NCBI RefSeq assembly: GCF_016785085.1
Contig: NZ_JAENHO010000015.1
Location: 149,568-213,567 of the forward strand
Length of the DNA stretch: 64,000 bases
From: Paractinoplanes lichenicola
Lineage (GTDB): Bacteria > Actinomycetota > Actinomycetes > Mycobacteriales > Micromonosporaceae
Direction of reading: 5' to 3'
Part shown: piece after piece, positions 7,444 to 16,715 of the stretch
How the letters are laid out: every line of letters starts with the position of its first letter
Numbering within the stretch: the first letter of the stretch is position 1
The notes under the pieces: generated by a model
The model's input: the letters and a program-made list of their open reading frames with translations, nothing else
Told to the model about the DNA's origin: nothing
Database searches by the model: none
Made by a program: the position numbers and the translations under genes

Positions 7444-9900
7444 CTAGCTCTCCAGCACCTGCGCCAATCGCTGCGGTCCGAGCTTCTCGCGCTCCCGCGG
7501 CAACAACGCGATCCCGCCCGAGCGGCACAACTCCCCCAGCCGCCGTACGGCCGATTCACGCTCGTCGTCGTCCGGCGTGCTCGTGATCAGGCCGACCAGG
7601 GCCTCCACGACATCACGCGGATCATGAGCCCCGTCGTACGCGTCGGCGGCCCGGGCGAAACACTCGGCCGCCCGCTTCGTCTCGCCCCGGCTCAGCGCGA
7701 CGGCCGCCTCGACTACCGCGGCTGGCCCGTCCGGCGCGTCGTCGTCCTTCTCGGGGCCGAGCTGCTCGAGCACCGCGGCCGCCTCGTCGGCGCGTCCAGC
7801 CTCGGCCAGCGCGAGCCCGATCGTCGCCAGCAGCCGGCGCCGGTGCCCGGGATCGCCCACCTTGATCAGCTCGGTCATCGCCCGCCGCCCCAGCCGGGCC
7901 GCCTCGTCGGGCCGCCCGTCGAGACGCTGCACCTCGGCCAGGTTGGCCTGGGCCAGCGCGCGCAGCCGCTTCTCGCCGCAGCGCCCGGCCTGCTCGTCGA
8001 CGGCGGCCAGCCGGCGGCGCGCGGCGGCCAGATTGCCCTGACGGATCTCGTGCCAGACCAGGTTGTTCTCGGCGACGGCCAGGTCACGGGCCTGACCGCC
8101 GCGCCGGGCCAGCACCAGGGCGGCCTCGCCGTGCCCGCGGGCCCGGTCGAAATCGCCGGCCCGCATCCACAGGCCGGCCAGCTGGGCGTGCGCGGTCAGC
8201 TGGCCCGCGACCTCGTCCAGGCGCTCGAACTCGGCCAGCGCCTCGGCCGCCGACTCGATCTCGTCGGCGCCGCCACCGTGCTCGCGGGCGAGCTGGGCCA
8301 GCCCGATCCGGGCCCAGGCCCGGGTGGACGGGTCGGCATCGGCGGTGCGCGGGTCGTCGAGCAGCCGGCGCAGCCATTGACGGCCGGTCACGTCACGTCC
8401 GCGGAACCGCCACCAGCGCGGCAGCGCGGCCGCGAGCCGGAGCGCGGTGTGCGGATCCTCTCCCGCCGCGTAGGCCAGGGCGGTGCCGAAGTCGCCGGCC
8501 ACGTCGTCGAGCCGGGCCGCCGCCTCGGGCAGCCGGGTGCCGGTCAGGTCGGGCCAGATCTCGTGGGCCAGGCCGGCCATCACCTGCGCGTGCCGGCGGC
8601 GGCCCTCGTCCAGCTCGCCCTCGGCCGCCGCACGCTCGGCGGCGTAGTCGCGCACGACGTCGAGCAGGCGGAACCGGAACGTGCGGCTGCCGCGCACGCT
8701 GAGCAGGCCGAGCTCGAGCAGGCGATCCAGCAGGTGCACGACGTCGGCCCGAGAGTTGTCGATGAGCTGCTCGGCCAGGCCGATCGACCAGCGGTAGCGA
8801 AACATCGCCAGCCGCCGCAGCTCCCGCTGCTCCTCGGGGTTGAGCAGGCGATAGCTGGCGGCCACGGCGTCGCGCAGGCTGACCAGCGGCTCGCCCGAGC
8901 CCGGCCGGTCGAGGTCGAGCACGCGGTCGCCGTAGCGGTCGAGGATCTCGGGGATCGTCAGCACCCGGCCCCGCGCCGCGGCCAGCTCGATCGCGAGCGG
9001 CAGGCCGCCGAGCCGCCGGACCAGCGCGGCCAGCGGCGCGATCTCGTCGGGCTCGGGCTCGGTGCGGCGCACCTGGCCGAGCCGTTCCAGAAAGAGAGCC
9101 ACCGCCGGGTACGCCGCCACGTCGGCCAGGGTGTCGGCGGTCTCGGGCGGGGGCGCGGTGAGCGGGGCGAGCGGCCACACCCGTTCGACGGGCAGGCCGA
9201 TCGGGTGGCGGCCGGTGGCCAGGAACCGCAGGGTGGGCAGGCGTTCGAGCAGGCGGGTGAGCATCTCGGCGGTCGCGTCGGCGGAGCGTTCGACGGCGTC
9301 GACGAAGACCAGCGCGGCCCGGCCCGCGAACAGCGCGGGCAGGTCGTCGGGGCGGCCCACGCCGAACTCGGCCGCGATGCTGCCCAGCATCTCGCCGACC
9401 GTGCAGCCGTCGGTCACCACGATGCCGGCGACGCCACCCGGATAAGCAGTGGCCGCCCGGTGGGCGGCCACGAAAGCAAGGCTGGTCTTGCCGACCCCGG
9501 CCAGGCCGACCAGGGTGATGCCGCGCGGGCCGTCCGGGGCCGCGAGCTGGGCCGTCATCTCCTCGAGGTCGTCGTCGCGGCCGATCAGCTCGGCGGTCGG
9601 CAGCACGCGCAGGAAACCGGTCGGCGGCATCGTGTCCTCGGTGGACTGCCCGCGGGCGGCGGCCAGGAACGCCTCGCGGTCGGCACCGCCCAGGCCGAGC
9701 GCGGCCGCCAGCAGCTCGACCGTGGTGCGCTGCGGCCGGGACGCGCGGCCCCGCTCCAGATCGCGGACCGTCCGGACGCCGACCGCGGCCCGGGCGGCCA
9801 GCTCGTCCTGCGTCAGGCGGGCGCGCAGCCGTTCCCGGCGCAGCACGGCGTCGAATCCGCCCTGCTCCGGCACGCTCTCCAGCCCGTTGTTCGCCGCCAC
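7444..9900 (-). CDS. HTH / NB-ARC ATPase / helical-repeat regulator (818 aa)
   Basis: An N-terminal XRE-type helix-turn-helix (about 15-70: LRARLTQDELAARAAVGVRT, then RDLERGRASRPQ) precedes an NB-ARC-type STAND ATPase. Walker A GLAGVGKTS is at 132-140, a Walker B-like ALVFVDAVE near 197, and the GGLPLAIELAAAR motif typical of NB-ARC near 305. The C-terminal ~330 residues are Ala/Arg-rich helical repeats of TPR type (for example GDFDRARGHGEAALVLARRG). This build matches AfsR/SARP-like or MalT-like actinobacterial regulators, except that the DNA-binding domain is XRE. STAND proteins act as ATP-gated switches that oligomerise on ligand binding. It is monocistronic; 89 bp separate it from the next gene upstream. 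Inducer and regulon are unknown. Confidence 0.85.
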   Translation of the reverse strand: MAANNGLESVPEQGGFDAVLRRERLRARLTQDELAARAAVGVRTVRDLERGRASRPQRTTVELLAAALGLGGADREAFLAAARGQSTEDTMPPTGFLRVLPTAELIGRDDDLEEMTAQLAAPDGPRGITLVGLAGVGKTSLAFVAAHRAATAYPGGVAGIVVTDGCTVGEMLGSIAAEFGVGRPDDLPALFAGRAALVFVDAVERSADATAEMLTRLLERLPTLRFLATGRHPIGLPVERVWPLAPLTAPPPETADTLADVAAYPAVALFLERLGQVRRTEPEPDEIAPLAALVRRLGGLPLAIELAAARGRVLTIPEILDRYGDRVLDLDRPGSGEPLVSLRDAVAASYRLLNPEEQRELRRLAMFRYRWSIGLAEQLIDNSRADVVHLLDRLLELGLLSVRGSRTFRFRLLDVVRDYAAERAAAEGELDEGRRRHAQVMAGLAHEIWPDLTGTRLPEAAARLDDVAGDFGTALAYAAGEDPHTALRLAAALPRWWRFRGRDVTGRQWLRRLLDDPRTADADPSTRAWARIGLAQLAREHGGGADEIESAAEALAEFERLDEVAGQLTAHAQLAGLWMRAGDFDRARGHGEAALVLARRGGQARDLAVAENNLVWHEIRQGNLAAARRRLAAVDEQAGRCGEKRLRALAQANLAEVQRLDGRPDEAARLGRRAMTELIKVGDPGHRRRLLATIGLALAEAGRADEAAAVLEQLGPEKDDDAPDGPAAVVEAAVALSRGETKRAAECFARAADAYDGAHDPRDVVEALVGLITSTPDDDERESAVRRLGELCRSGGIALLPREREKLGPQRLAQVLES

Positions 9901-9989
9901 GCAATCGAACTTAGGGTGGGTTCAGTTGTGCGGCGAGCAGAGATCGGATCTTGTCGGATTGCGGACCCAAAGCCGACGGTCAAATGCCA

Positions 9990-11147
9990 CTAAAGGCCCA
10001 GCCCCCGGGCGATCAGCATGCGCTGCACCTCGGAGGTGCCCTCGCCGACCTCGAGGATCTTGGCATCGCGGTAGAAGCGGCCGACCGCCGACTCGTTCAT
10101 GAAGCCGTACCCGCCGTGCACCTGGGTCGCCCAGCGGCTGTTCTCCATGGCGGCGTTGCTGGCGTTCAGCTTGGCGATCGCGGCGTACCGCTTGAAGTCC
10201 TGCCCGGCCAGCATGCGCGCGGCCGCGTCGTAGTAGCCGACCCGCGCGATGTGCGCCCGCATCTCCATGTCGGCGATCATGAACTGGACGGCCTGGTAGT
10301 TGCCGATCGGCTGGCCGAAGGCCTCGCGCTGGCCGGCGTAGCGCACCGACTCGTCGACGCAGCCCTGGGCGAGACCAACCGACAGGGCCGCGATCGCGAT
10401 CCGGCCCTCGTCGAGGATGCGCAGGAACTGGGCGAACCCGCGGCCGCGCGCGCCGAGCAGGTTGGCGGCCGGAACCCGTACGTCGTCGAAGGAAAGCTCG
10501 TGGGTGTCCGACGCGCACCAGCCGACCTTGGAATAGCCCGGGGCGACCGTGAAGCCCGGCGTGCCCGAGGGCACGATGATCGTGGACAGCTCCTTGGACC
10601 CGTCCGGGTTGGTGCCGGTGACCGCCATGACCGTGACCAGGCAGGTGATGTCGGTGCCGGAGTTCGTGATGAAGGCCTTGCTGCCGTTGATCACCCACTC
10701 GTCGGTGGCCTCGTCGTAGACCGCGCGGGTCTTCGTGCCGCCCGCGTCCGACCCCGTGCCCGGCTCGGTCAGCCCGAAGGCGGCCAGCGCCTCGCCCGAG
10801 CAGAGCCGGGGCAGCCACTGCTCCTTCTGCTCCGGCGTGCCGAAGCGGTGGATCGGCATGGCGCCCAGCGAGACCGCGGCCTCGAGCGTCACCGCCACCG
10901 AGCTGTCCACTCTGGCCAGCTCTTCCAGCGCGATGCAGAGCGCGAAGTAGTCGCCGCCCATCCCGCCGTGCTCCTCGGGGAACGGCAGGCCGAAAAGACC
11001 CATCTTGCCCATCTGACGAATCACGTCGTACGGGAAGGTCTTGTGCTCGTAATGCTCGGCGATCACCGGCGCGACCTGCTCGCGGGCGAATTCCTCGACG
11101 CTGACGCGCAGCGCCTCCTGCTCCTCGTCGAGCCGGAAGTCGACCAT
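9990..11147 (-). CDS. Acyl-CoA dehydrogenase
   Basis: The 385-residue protein has the full ACAD fold: an N-terminal helical domain, the FGLTEPGTGSDAGGTKT flavin-binding motif, and the C-terminal EVGEGTSEVQRMLIARGLG. The Glu in GEGTSEVQ sits at the MCAD/SCAD-type catalytic-base position, not the displaced position known for isovaleryl-CoA dehydrogenase, so a short or branched acyl-CoA substrate is likely but unresolved. It oxidises acyl-CoA to enoyl-CoA using FAD and passes electrons to ETF. It lies 12 bp after the carboxyltransferase gene and is cotranscribed with it. Context (acyl-CoA carboxylase, HMG-CoA lyase) suggests leucine or isovalerate degradation. Confidence 0.92.
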   Translation of the reverse strand: MVDFRLDEEQEALRVSVEEFAREQVAPVIAEHYEHKTFPYDVIRQMGKMGLFGLPFPEEHGGMGGDYFALCIALEELARVDSSVAVTLEAAVSLGAMPIHRFGTPEQKEQWLPRLCSGEALAAFGLTEPGTGSDAGGTKTRAVYDEATDEWVINGSKAFITNSGTDITCLVTVMAVTGTNPDGSKELSTIIVPSGTPGFTVAPGYSKVGWCASDTHELSFDDVRVPAANLLGARGRGFAQFLRILDEGRIAIAALSVGLAQGCVDESVRYAGQREAFGQPIGNYQAVQFMIADMEMRAHIARVGYYDAAARMLAGQDFKRYAAIAKLNASNAAMENSRWATQVHGGYGFMNESAVGRFYRDAKILEVGEGTSEVQRMLIARGLGL

Positions 11148-11159
11148 GGTGTGCTCCTG

Positions 11160-12683
11160 TCAGACGGGCGTGACGCCGTGGCGGCGCCGGGCGAAGAAGC
11201 GCTCCTTGCCGCGGGCGGCCCGGTAGCGGCGGATGAGTTCGTCGCGCAGGTCGCCCGGCTCGACGACGGTGTCGACGACCAGCTCGCTGGCCAGTCGCAT
11301 GATGTCGATGTCCTGCTCGTACTCGGCGCGGCGGGCGGCCACGAACGCGGCCCGCTCCTCGTCGTCCGCGATGGCGGCGATCTTGTTGGCGTAGACCGCG
11401 TTCACGGCGGCCTCGGCGCCCATCACCGCGATCTTGGCGGTGGGCAGCGCGATCGTGGCCTCGGGCTCGAAGCTCGGGCCGGCCATGGCGTAGAGACCGG
11501 CCCCGTACGCCTTGCGCACCACCACGCAGATCTTGGGCACGGTGGCCTCGGAGATCGCGGTGATCATCTTGGCGCCGTGCCGGATGATGCCCTGCTTCTC
11601 GACCGCCGAGCCGACCATGAACCCGGGCACGTCACAGAGGAACAGCAGCGGGACGTTGAACGCGTCGCAGAGCTGCACGAAGCGCGACGCCTTGTCGGCC
11701 GAGTCGCCGAAGAGCACGCCGCCCTTGAACATCGAGTTGTTGCCGACGACGCCCAGCACCTCGCCGTTGAGCCGGGCGAACCCGACCGTGAGCTCCTTCG
11801 CCCACAGGGCCTGGATCTCGAAGAACGAGCCCTCGTCGACCAGGCCCTTGATGTATCGCCGCATGTCGAAGGCCTGCCGCTCGCTGGCCGGAACCAGCGC
11901 GCCCAGGTCGGCCCCCGACGAGTCCTTCGCCGCGGCCGCCGGCGGCGCCTGCTCCCAGTTCGACGGCAGATAAGACAGATAAGCCCGTACGGTGTCGAGC
12001 GCGTCCTGCTCCGTCTTGCAGAGGAAGTGGCCGACACCCGACTCGGCACAGTGCACGCGGGCACCGCCCATCGCCTCGAGCGTCGTCTTCTCGCCGGTGA
12101 CCATCTCGACCATGCGGTCGGAGCCCAGATACATGCTGGCGTTGCCGTCGACCATGGCGACGATGTCGCAGAAGGCCGGAATGTATGCCCCGCCGGCCGC
12201 CGACGGGCCGAACAGCGCGCAGGCCTGCGGAATCGCGCCGGACGCCTTGACCTGGGTGTGGAAGATCTTGCCGGCGCCGCGGCGGCCCGGGAACAGGTCG
12301 ACCTGGTCGGTGATGCGCGCGCCGGCCGAGTCGACGAGATAGACCATGGGTACGCCGTACTGCACGGCGCGCTCGATGATGCGGATGATCTTCTCGACCG
12401 TACGGGCGCCCCAGGAACCCGCCTTGACCGTCGAGTCGTTCGCCATCAGGCAGACCTCGCGGCCGTCGACCCGGGCGATCCCGGTGATCACGCCGTCGGC
12501 GGGCAGCCCGTCGGCCAGGCTGTTGGCATAGAGCCCGTCCTCGACGAAGGAACCCTCGTCGACCAGCAGCGCGATCCGTTCGCGGGCGAAGAGCTTGCCC
12601 TTCGCGGCGTTGGCGGCGTGGTAGCGCTCGGCGCCACCGGCCAGCACCCGCTTGCGGGCCTGGGCGAGCGCGTCGTCGGTCAC
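11160..12683 (-). CDS. Acyl-CoA carboxylase carboxyltransferase (beta) subunit
   Basis: A 507-residue crotonase-fold carboxyltransferase. Both halves are visible: the acyl-CoA-binding N-half (YLVDSAGARITDQVDLFPGR, GPSAAGGAYIPAFCDIV) and the carboxybiotin-binding C-half (FKGGVLFGDSADKASRFVQL, LCDVPGFMVGSAVEKQGIIR, RKAYGAGLYAMAG). The length and the AGARI, GGAYIPAFCD and KAYGAGLYAM motifs fit methylcrotonyl-CoA or a related branched acyl-CoA carboxylase. It transfers CO2 from biotin to the acyl-CoA. It is first in a two-gene operon with the acyl-CoA dehydrogenase. Two TetR-type operator copies lie 11-39 bp upstream of its start. The biotin carboxylase partner is probably the one encoded at 16712-18049. 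Confidence 0.92.
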   Translation of the reverse strand: MTDDALAQARKRVLAGGAERYHAANAAKGKLFARERIALLVDEGSFVEDGLYANSLADGLPADGVITGIARVDGREVCLMANDSTVKAGSWGARTVEKIIRIIERAVQYGVPMVYLVDSAGARITDQVDLFPGRRGAGKIFHTQVKASGAIPQACALFGPSAAGGAYIPAFCDIVAMVDGNASMYLGSDRMVEMVTGEKTTLEAMGGARVHCAESGVGHFLCKTEQDALDTVRAYLSYLPSNWEQAPPAAAAKDSSGADLGALVPASERQAFDMRRYIKGLVDEGSFFEIQALWAKELTVGFARLNGEVLGVVGNNSMFKGGVLFGDSADKASRFVQLCDAFNVPLLFLCDVPGFMVGSAVEKQGIIRHGAKMITAISEATVPKICVVVRKAYGAGLYAMAGPSFEPEATIALPTAKIAVMGAEAAVNAVYANKIAAIADDEERAAFVAARRAEYEQDIDIMRLASELVVDTVVEPGDLRDELIRRYRAARGKERFFARRRHGVTPV

Positions 12684-12693
12684 GGGCCCTCCT

Positions 12694-12722
12694 GAACGGT
12701 CGTTAAAGCTTAACGAGCGTTA
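12694..12722. promoter_or_regulatory. Tandem TetR-type operators upstream of the carboxyltransferase operon
   Basis: Two copies of the palindrome TAACG-NN-CGTTA occur: GAACGGTCGTTA at 12694-12705 (one mismatch) and TAACGAGCGTTA at 12711-12722 (perfect), 17 bp centre to centre. They lie just upstream of the ATG at 12683. The same motif stands upstream of the tetR gene at 18773-18784, suggesting that this TetR controls both operons. Confidence 0.7.
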
Positions 12723-12757
12723 GGGTAGCCCATCGGGGCAGCGCGCGGCAACGACGA

Positions 12758-12790
12758 ACGGGAGCCCCCGCCGGCTGCGGGGACTCCCGT
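12758..12790 (-). terminator. Hairpin terminator after the chaplin-like gene
   Basis: ACGGGAG-C-CCCCGC at 12758-12771 pairs with GCGGGG-A-CTCCCGT at 12777-12790 (13 bp, one mismatch, 5-nt loop), about 127 bp past the chaplin-like stop. On the minus strand it is followed by TCGTCGTTG, a poor U-tract. Confidence 0.6.
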
Positions 12791-12916
12791 CCTTCTCACT
12801 GCATCCGGTGCCGTGGAGGGGCACCGGTCATACCTCGGCGCCTCGTGGCACCGCACGGGTCGCACTCGGGACCGGTGCGACCCGGTCTTCCGCTAACCCC
12901 CGTGGGCAAGCGTGCT

Positions 12917-14272
12917 TCAGCGCAGGGTGTTGAGCAGGCCCAGGCTGCCGACGCCACCGACGGTGTCGGTCAGGCTCGAGATCGGGGACGCCTCGGTCGG
13001 GTTGCCACCGCGGCCGCCCTTCGAGTCGCTGTTCGAGCCCGCCGCGGCCGGCTTGGTGTAGCCGTCGTTGTCGTCCGTGGCCGGAGCCTCGTCGTCGGCC
13101 GGCATCTCGTCGTTGGTGTCGTCCTGGACGTCACCGTAACCGTCGTTCGTGGCCGGCTTGACGCCACCGTTGCCCTTGTAGTCGTCGTCGTCGACGTCGC
13201 CGTGGTCGCCGTCGACGTCGTCACCGTGGTCGTGGCCGTGACCCGGGCGGTCCCAGTCGCCGTCCCAGTCGCGGTCACGGTTGCGGCCGAAGCCGAAGCC
13301 CTCACCGTTCGAGCAGGCCGCGGCCGACTGCGCCGCGCCCAGGATGCCGAGCGAGTTGCCGCAGGCGTTGATCGGCACGTTGATCGGCACGGCGACCTGG
13401 GTGCCGTTCAGGATGCCGTTGTTGGCCCCGGTGGCCTGCACGAAGTCGTCGCCGTGGCCCGACTCGTTGCGGGAGATGGCGCGGCTGCTCGCGCTGCCCA
13501 GGAGGGCGGCCGAGTTGCCCGACAGGTTGATCGGCAGGCTGATCGGCGCGTACAGCTGGGTGCCGTTCAGGATCCCGTTGTTGACCCCGGTCGCCTGGAC
13601 GGCGCCGCCGCGGCCACCGCGGTGACCCTGGGCGCTCTCGGCCTTACGGCCGTGAATGCCACGGTGGAAGTGCCGGTCGCCACGGGTGTTGTTCGAGCAG
13701 ATCGCCTGCGAGTACGCGCCGCCGAGGATGGCGAGCGAGTTGCCGCAGACGTTGATCGGAACGTCGATCGGCGCGTAGATCTGCGTGCCGTTCGCGATGC
13801 CGTTGTTCAGGCCGGTGAACTGGGTGTCGCCACCCCAGCCGCCGCGGGCGCCCTCGGTCGTACGGGCGCTCTCGGCCTTGCGGCCGTTGATGCCGACGCC
13901 GGTGGCGCTGGCGTGACCGAGCACCGCGGCCGAGTTGCCGACCACGTTGACCGGGACGCTGACCGGCAGGTACGCCTGGGTGCCGTTCGCGATGCCGTTG
14001 TTGACACCGGTCACCTGGGCGTCGCCGCGGCGGCCGCTCTCGGTGTGGTTGAACCCGACGCCCTGGGCGTCGGCCGCGCCGAGGATCGCCAGCGAGTTGC
14101 CGACGACGTTGATCGGGACGTTGACCGGCACGGCGATCTGGGTGCCGTTGAGGATGCCGTTGTTGGCTCCGGTGACCTGCTTGCTGTCGGCCTGCGCGGC
14201 AGCCGGGGCGAACAGCAGGGCGCCGGCGGCCAGGACACCGACACTCAGAGTCTTACGAACCCAAGTCTTCAT
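12917..14272 (-). CDS. Secreted chaplin-like protein with five chaplin-type repeats
   Basis: About 451 residues from ATG 14272 (an upstream in-frame ATG at 14293 is less likely). A classic signal peptide (KTLSVGVLAAGALLFAPAAAQA) is followed by five ~55-75-residue repeats built on NNGILNGTQ-x5-P-V/I-x-V/L-P-I/V-N, then xGNSxAxLG, resembling the chaplin core. Repeats 3 and 5 keep a Cys pair (INVCGNS...AICSN; INACGNS...AACSN), while 1, 2 and 4 have V, V or S at the first position. A ~120-residue Asp/Gly/Asn-rich acidic tail follows (DDVDGDHGDVDDDDYKGNGG). Chaplins are amyloid-forming surface proteins that lower surface tension during aerial growth or sporulation. No sortase motif is seen. It lies between the two halves of the catabolic regulon. 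Confidence 0.8.
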   Translation of the reverse strand: MKTWVRKTLSVGVLAAGALLFAPAAAQADSKQVTGANNGILNGTQIAVPVNVPINVVGNSLAILGAADAQGVGFNHTESGRRGDAQVTGVNNGIANGTQAYLPVSVPVNVVGNSAAVLGHASATGVGINGRKAESARTTEGARGGWGGDTQFTGLNNGIANGTQIYAPIDVPINVCGNSLAILGGAYSQAICSNNTRGDRHFHRGIHGRKAESAQGHRGGRGGAVQATGVNNGILNGTQLYAPISLPINLSGNSAALLGSASSRAISRNESGHGDDFVQATGANNGILNGTQVAVPINVPINACGNSLGILGAAQSAAACSNGEGFGFGRNRDRDWDGDWDRPGHGHDHGDDVDGDHGDVDDDDYKGNGGVKPATNDGYGDVQDDTNDEMPADDEAPATDDNDGYTKPAAAGSNSDSKGGRGGNPTEASPISSLTDTVGGVGSLGLLNTLR

Positions 14273-14571
14273 GAGAAAAGAAATGCCTTTCAATAATGTT
14301 TCGGCAAGTGGTGTTGCTTATTCAGTTGGCTGGGTGTTCCGGAACTGCATTCGGGCGCAGCGGTGCCCTGGCTCGGTTTTCTTTCGCCCTGACTCCGCTT
14401 GTCGACGTGCGCCCAGCCGGCGCTTCGCTTCGGTGCGGTGCGTGTGATTCAGGCGTGGTTGATTCGCCGCTTGTTCGCAAGCGGTTGGGGAATCGGGGCC
14501 GGAACGCGGACACCGAAGCCGGTGCCGGGCCGGTTGGACCGGTGGCCGGGCGGACCACCGGACGCCATCAC

Positions 14572-15615
14572 TCAGTCAGGCGAGACGGTCGGTGCCTCGG
14601 CGTCATGCCGCCGGGCCTCGACATCGGACGCGATCGCCGCCGCATGGCTCACCATGGCGGTGTTCGCGATCGCGGCCGGCAGGAAGGCCGCGGAGCCACC
14701 TTCCGTCGGAGTCCCCGACCCGCTGGTCGGAGTGCCGCTGACGTCCCCGAGGTGCAGCCGCAGGGGCGCTGCGGGTCCGTCGTTCCCGGGGGTGCTGTCC
14801 TTCCGCGCCGTCTCCGGCGCCGCGATCACCGCGTGAGCGGTGCGGTGGTGCCGGTGGGCGGACGGTGCGGAGGAGGAGGCCTTGCCGTGCCTGACCGGGG
14901 CCACGCTGTGGTGACCGGCGGCCGGGACGGGTCGGGCCTGGCGGATCGGCTGCTTGTTCGGCTGCTCCTCCCGCGGGCGAGTCTCCTCGTCCTGCGGGGC
15001 AGCGGCCGGCTCGTCAGCCTCGTGCTGCGGATCCTCGTCGGCCGGGGGCTCGTCGGAGCCCGGCCGGTCGGAGTCTTGCTGGTCGGGCGCCATGTCGCCG
15101 GTGAGGCGGAGTGGGGCGTCGACCTCCCCCAGCATCGCGTCGACGCCCGAATAGGCGTCCACAATGGCCGGGTTCTCGTCGTAGGCGTCGTCGTCGTACG
15201 TCCAGGCCGGTCGGGCGAGAGCCTGCCGAGGGACGTCGAAAATGTCGGCCACGACGTGGCGTTCGTGGTGTGCCGGCCAGGTGTTCTCCAGCGGCTGGAC
15301 GGCCGCCTGCAGGAGATCGGTGACCGGCGACGTGGCGTCGGAACCCGTCACGGAGCCGAGCAACGAGCCGTCCGGCCCGTCGGCACGGTCCGCGGCCTGG
15401 GCCGCGGCGCCGGTGAGCAGCCAGGCCGCACCGGCCAGGCCGCCGACGACGAGCACACGCAGACCCCACCGGACTCCGGTGTGTCGCGCGCGGTTCCCCG
15501 ACCGCCGCTCCGCCCCCTGGATGTGAGGCGGCAAGGGCGTGGGGTCGCCGGCGGGCGGAACCGACGGCGACGGGTACGCCACGCGCGACGCGCGTTCGGC
15601 CCCCAGTCCCGTCAT
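14572..15615 (-). CDS. Single-pass membrane or exported protein, Pro/Glu-rich, unknown
   Basis: About 347 residues from ATG 15615, which follows GAGGGGCGG. A ~48-residue N-terminal cytoplasmic stretch precedes one hydrophobic segment with an Ala-x-Ala end (LRVLVVGGLAGAAWLLTGAAAQAA), either a late signal peptide or an anchor. The rest is acidic and disordered (PGSDEPPADEDPQHEADEP), then Ala/His/Pro-rich, ending in a short hydrophobic Ala-rich helix (FLPAAIANTAMVSHAAAIAS). I recognise no family. It is upstream of and codirectional with the chaplin-like gene, with ~300 bp between, so a surface or developmental role is possible but is inference only. The gap 14273-14571 shows no further gene. Confidence 0.7.
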   Translation of the reverse strand: MTGLGAERASRVAYPSPSVPPAGDPTPLPPHIQGAERRSGNRARHTGVRWGLRVLVVGGLAGAAWLLTGAAAQAADRADGPDGSLLGSVTGSDATSPVTDLLQAAVQPLENTWPAHHERHVVADIFDVPRQALARPAWTYDDDAYDENPAIVDAYSGVDAMLGEVDAPLRLTGDMAPDQQDSDRPGSDEPPADEDPQHEADEPAAAPQDEETRPREEQPNKQPIRQARPVPAAGHHSVAPVRHGKASSSAPSAHRHHRTAHAVIAAPETARKDSTPGNDGPAAPLRLHLGDVSGTPTSGSGTPTEGGSAAFLPAAIANTAMVSHAAAIASDVEARRHDAEAPTVSPD

Positions 15616-15779
15616 GGATCCGCCCCTCGTCGTTTCGGCTGAACCGATGGCCGCTGTCACCTCGCCGGTGAAGTTTCTCCGAACCGGCGACATCGGCCAC
15701 TCGATATTGGTAACGAAACGACGGGGACCGGGTCACGCGGACAAATAGGAAAAATGATCGCGGGTCGAGGCGGGGTAAA

Positions 15780-16715
15780 TCACACCAATCTGGTGCGCGG
15801 CCCGGCCCGAAGAACACCCGACGGGAGTGTGCGACCGAGCAGCTTCTCGGCCGTCTCGGCGGTGCTGATCAGGCGATCCAGGTCGATTCCGGTGTCGATG
15901 CCCATGTCGTGCAGCATGTGGACGACCTCCTCGGTCGCCACGTTGCCCGAGGCGCCCGGAGCGTACGGGCAGCCGCCGATCCCGCCGACGCTCGCGTCGA
16001 ACTCGGTGATCCCCAGGTCGAGGGCGGTCAGGATGTTGGCCAGACCCGTCCCGCGCGTGTTGTGGAAGTGCAGCAGGTCGGGGCGTACGGCGGAAAGCAG
16101 GTCGCGGACCCGGCGCGGAGTCGCCATGCCCGTCGTGTCGCCGAAGGCAATACGGTCGGCGCCGTCGGCCCGCACGCGCGCCACGATGCCCGCCACCCGG
16201 TCGGGGTCGATGTCACCCTCGAACGGGCAGCCGAAGCTCGTCGCGACGATCACCTCGACGGTCGCGCCGGCCTCGTGGATCAGCGGGATGAGCGAGGCGA
16301 TGTCGTCGAGCGACTCGTCGGTCGAGCGATTGAGGTTGCGCCGGTTGTGAGTGTCCGAAGCGGACACCACGACCTCGATCTCGCGGAAGCCGGCGGCCAG
16401 CGCCCGCTGCGCGCCACGGGTGTTGGGGATCAGCGCCGAGTAGCGGATCTCGGGGTGGCGGTCGACCCGGGCCCAGACCTCGTCGGCGTCGGCCATCTGC
16501 GGGATCGCCTTGGGGTGGACGAACGAGACCGCCTCGATCCGCCGCACGCCGGTCTCGCTCAGCGCGTCGATCAGCCGGACCTTGGCGTCGGTCGGAATCG
16601 GCTCCTCGTTCTGCAGGCCGTCGCGCGGGGCGACCTCACGAATACTTACGCGCCCGTCGGCCGCGCTCATTTCGGTCGCGCTCGTGCCGGTCGTGCTCAT
16701 TTCGGTCGCGCTCAT
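15780..16715 (-). CDS. Hydroxymethylglutaryl-CoA lyase
   Basis: A 311-residue TIM-barrel lyase of the HMGL-like family. Key motifs are VSIREVAPRDGLQNE (metal-binding R-D near the N-terminus), the FGDTTGMATP strand, LHFHNTRGTGLANI (H-x-H metal ligands) and the catalytic-loop GIGGCPYAPGASGN with the conserved Cys. It cleaves HMG-CoA to acetoacetate and acetyl-CoA, the last step of leucine degradation. The start overlaps the biotin carboxylase stop by 4 bp (ATGA), so the two are translationally coupled. The first ~16 residues are a short MSATEM/STTGTSATEM repeat; a second in-frame ATG (MSAADGRV) could be the true start. Confidence 0.93.
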   Translation of the reverse strand: MSATEMSTTGTSATEMSAADGRVSIREVAPRDGLQNEEPIPTDAKVRLIDALSETGVRRIEAVSFVHPKAIPQMADADEVWARVDRHPEIRYSALIPNTRGAQRALAAGFREIEVVVSASDTHNRRNLNRSTDESLDDIASLIPLIHEAGATVEVIVATSFGCPFEGDIDPDRVAGIVARVRADGADRIAFGDTTGMATPRRVRDLLSAVRPDLLHFHNTRGTGLANILTALDLGITEFDASVGGIGGCPYAPGASGNVATEEVVHMLHDMGIDTGIDLDRLISTAETAEKLLGRTLPSGVLRAGPRTRLV

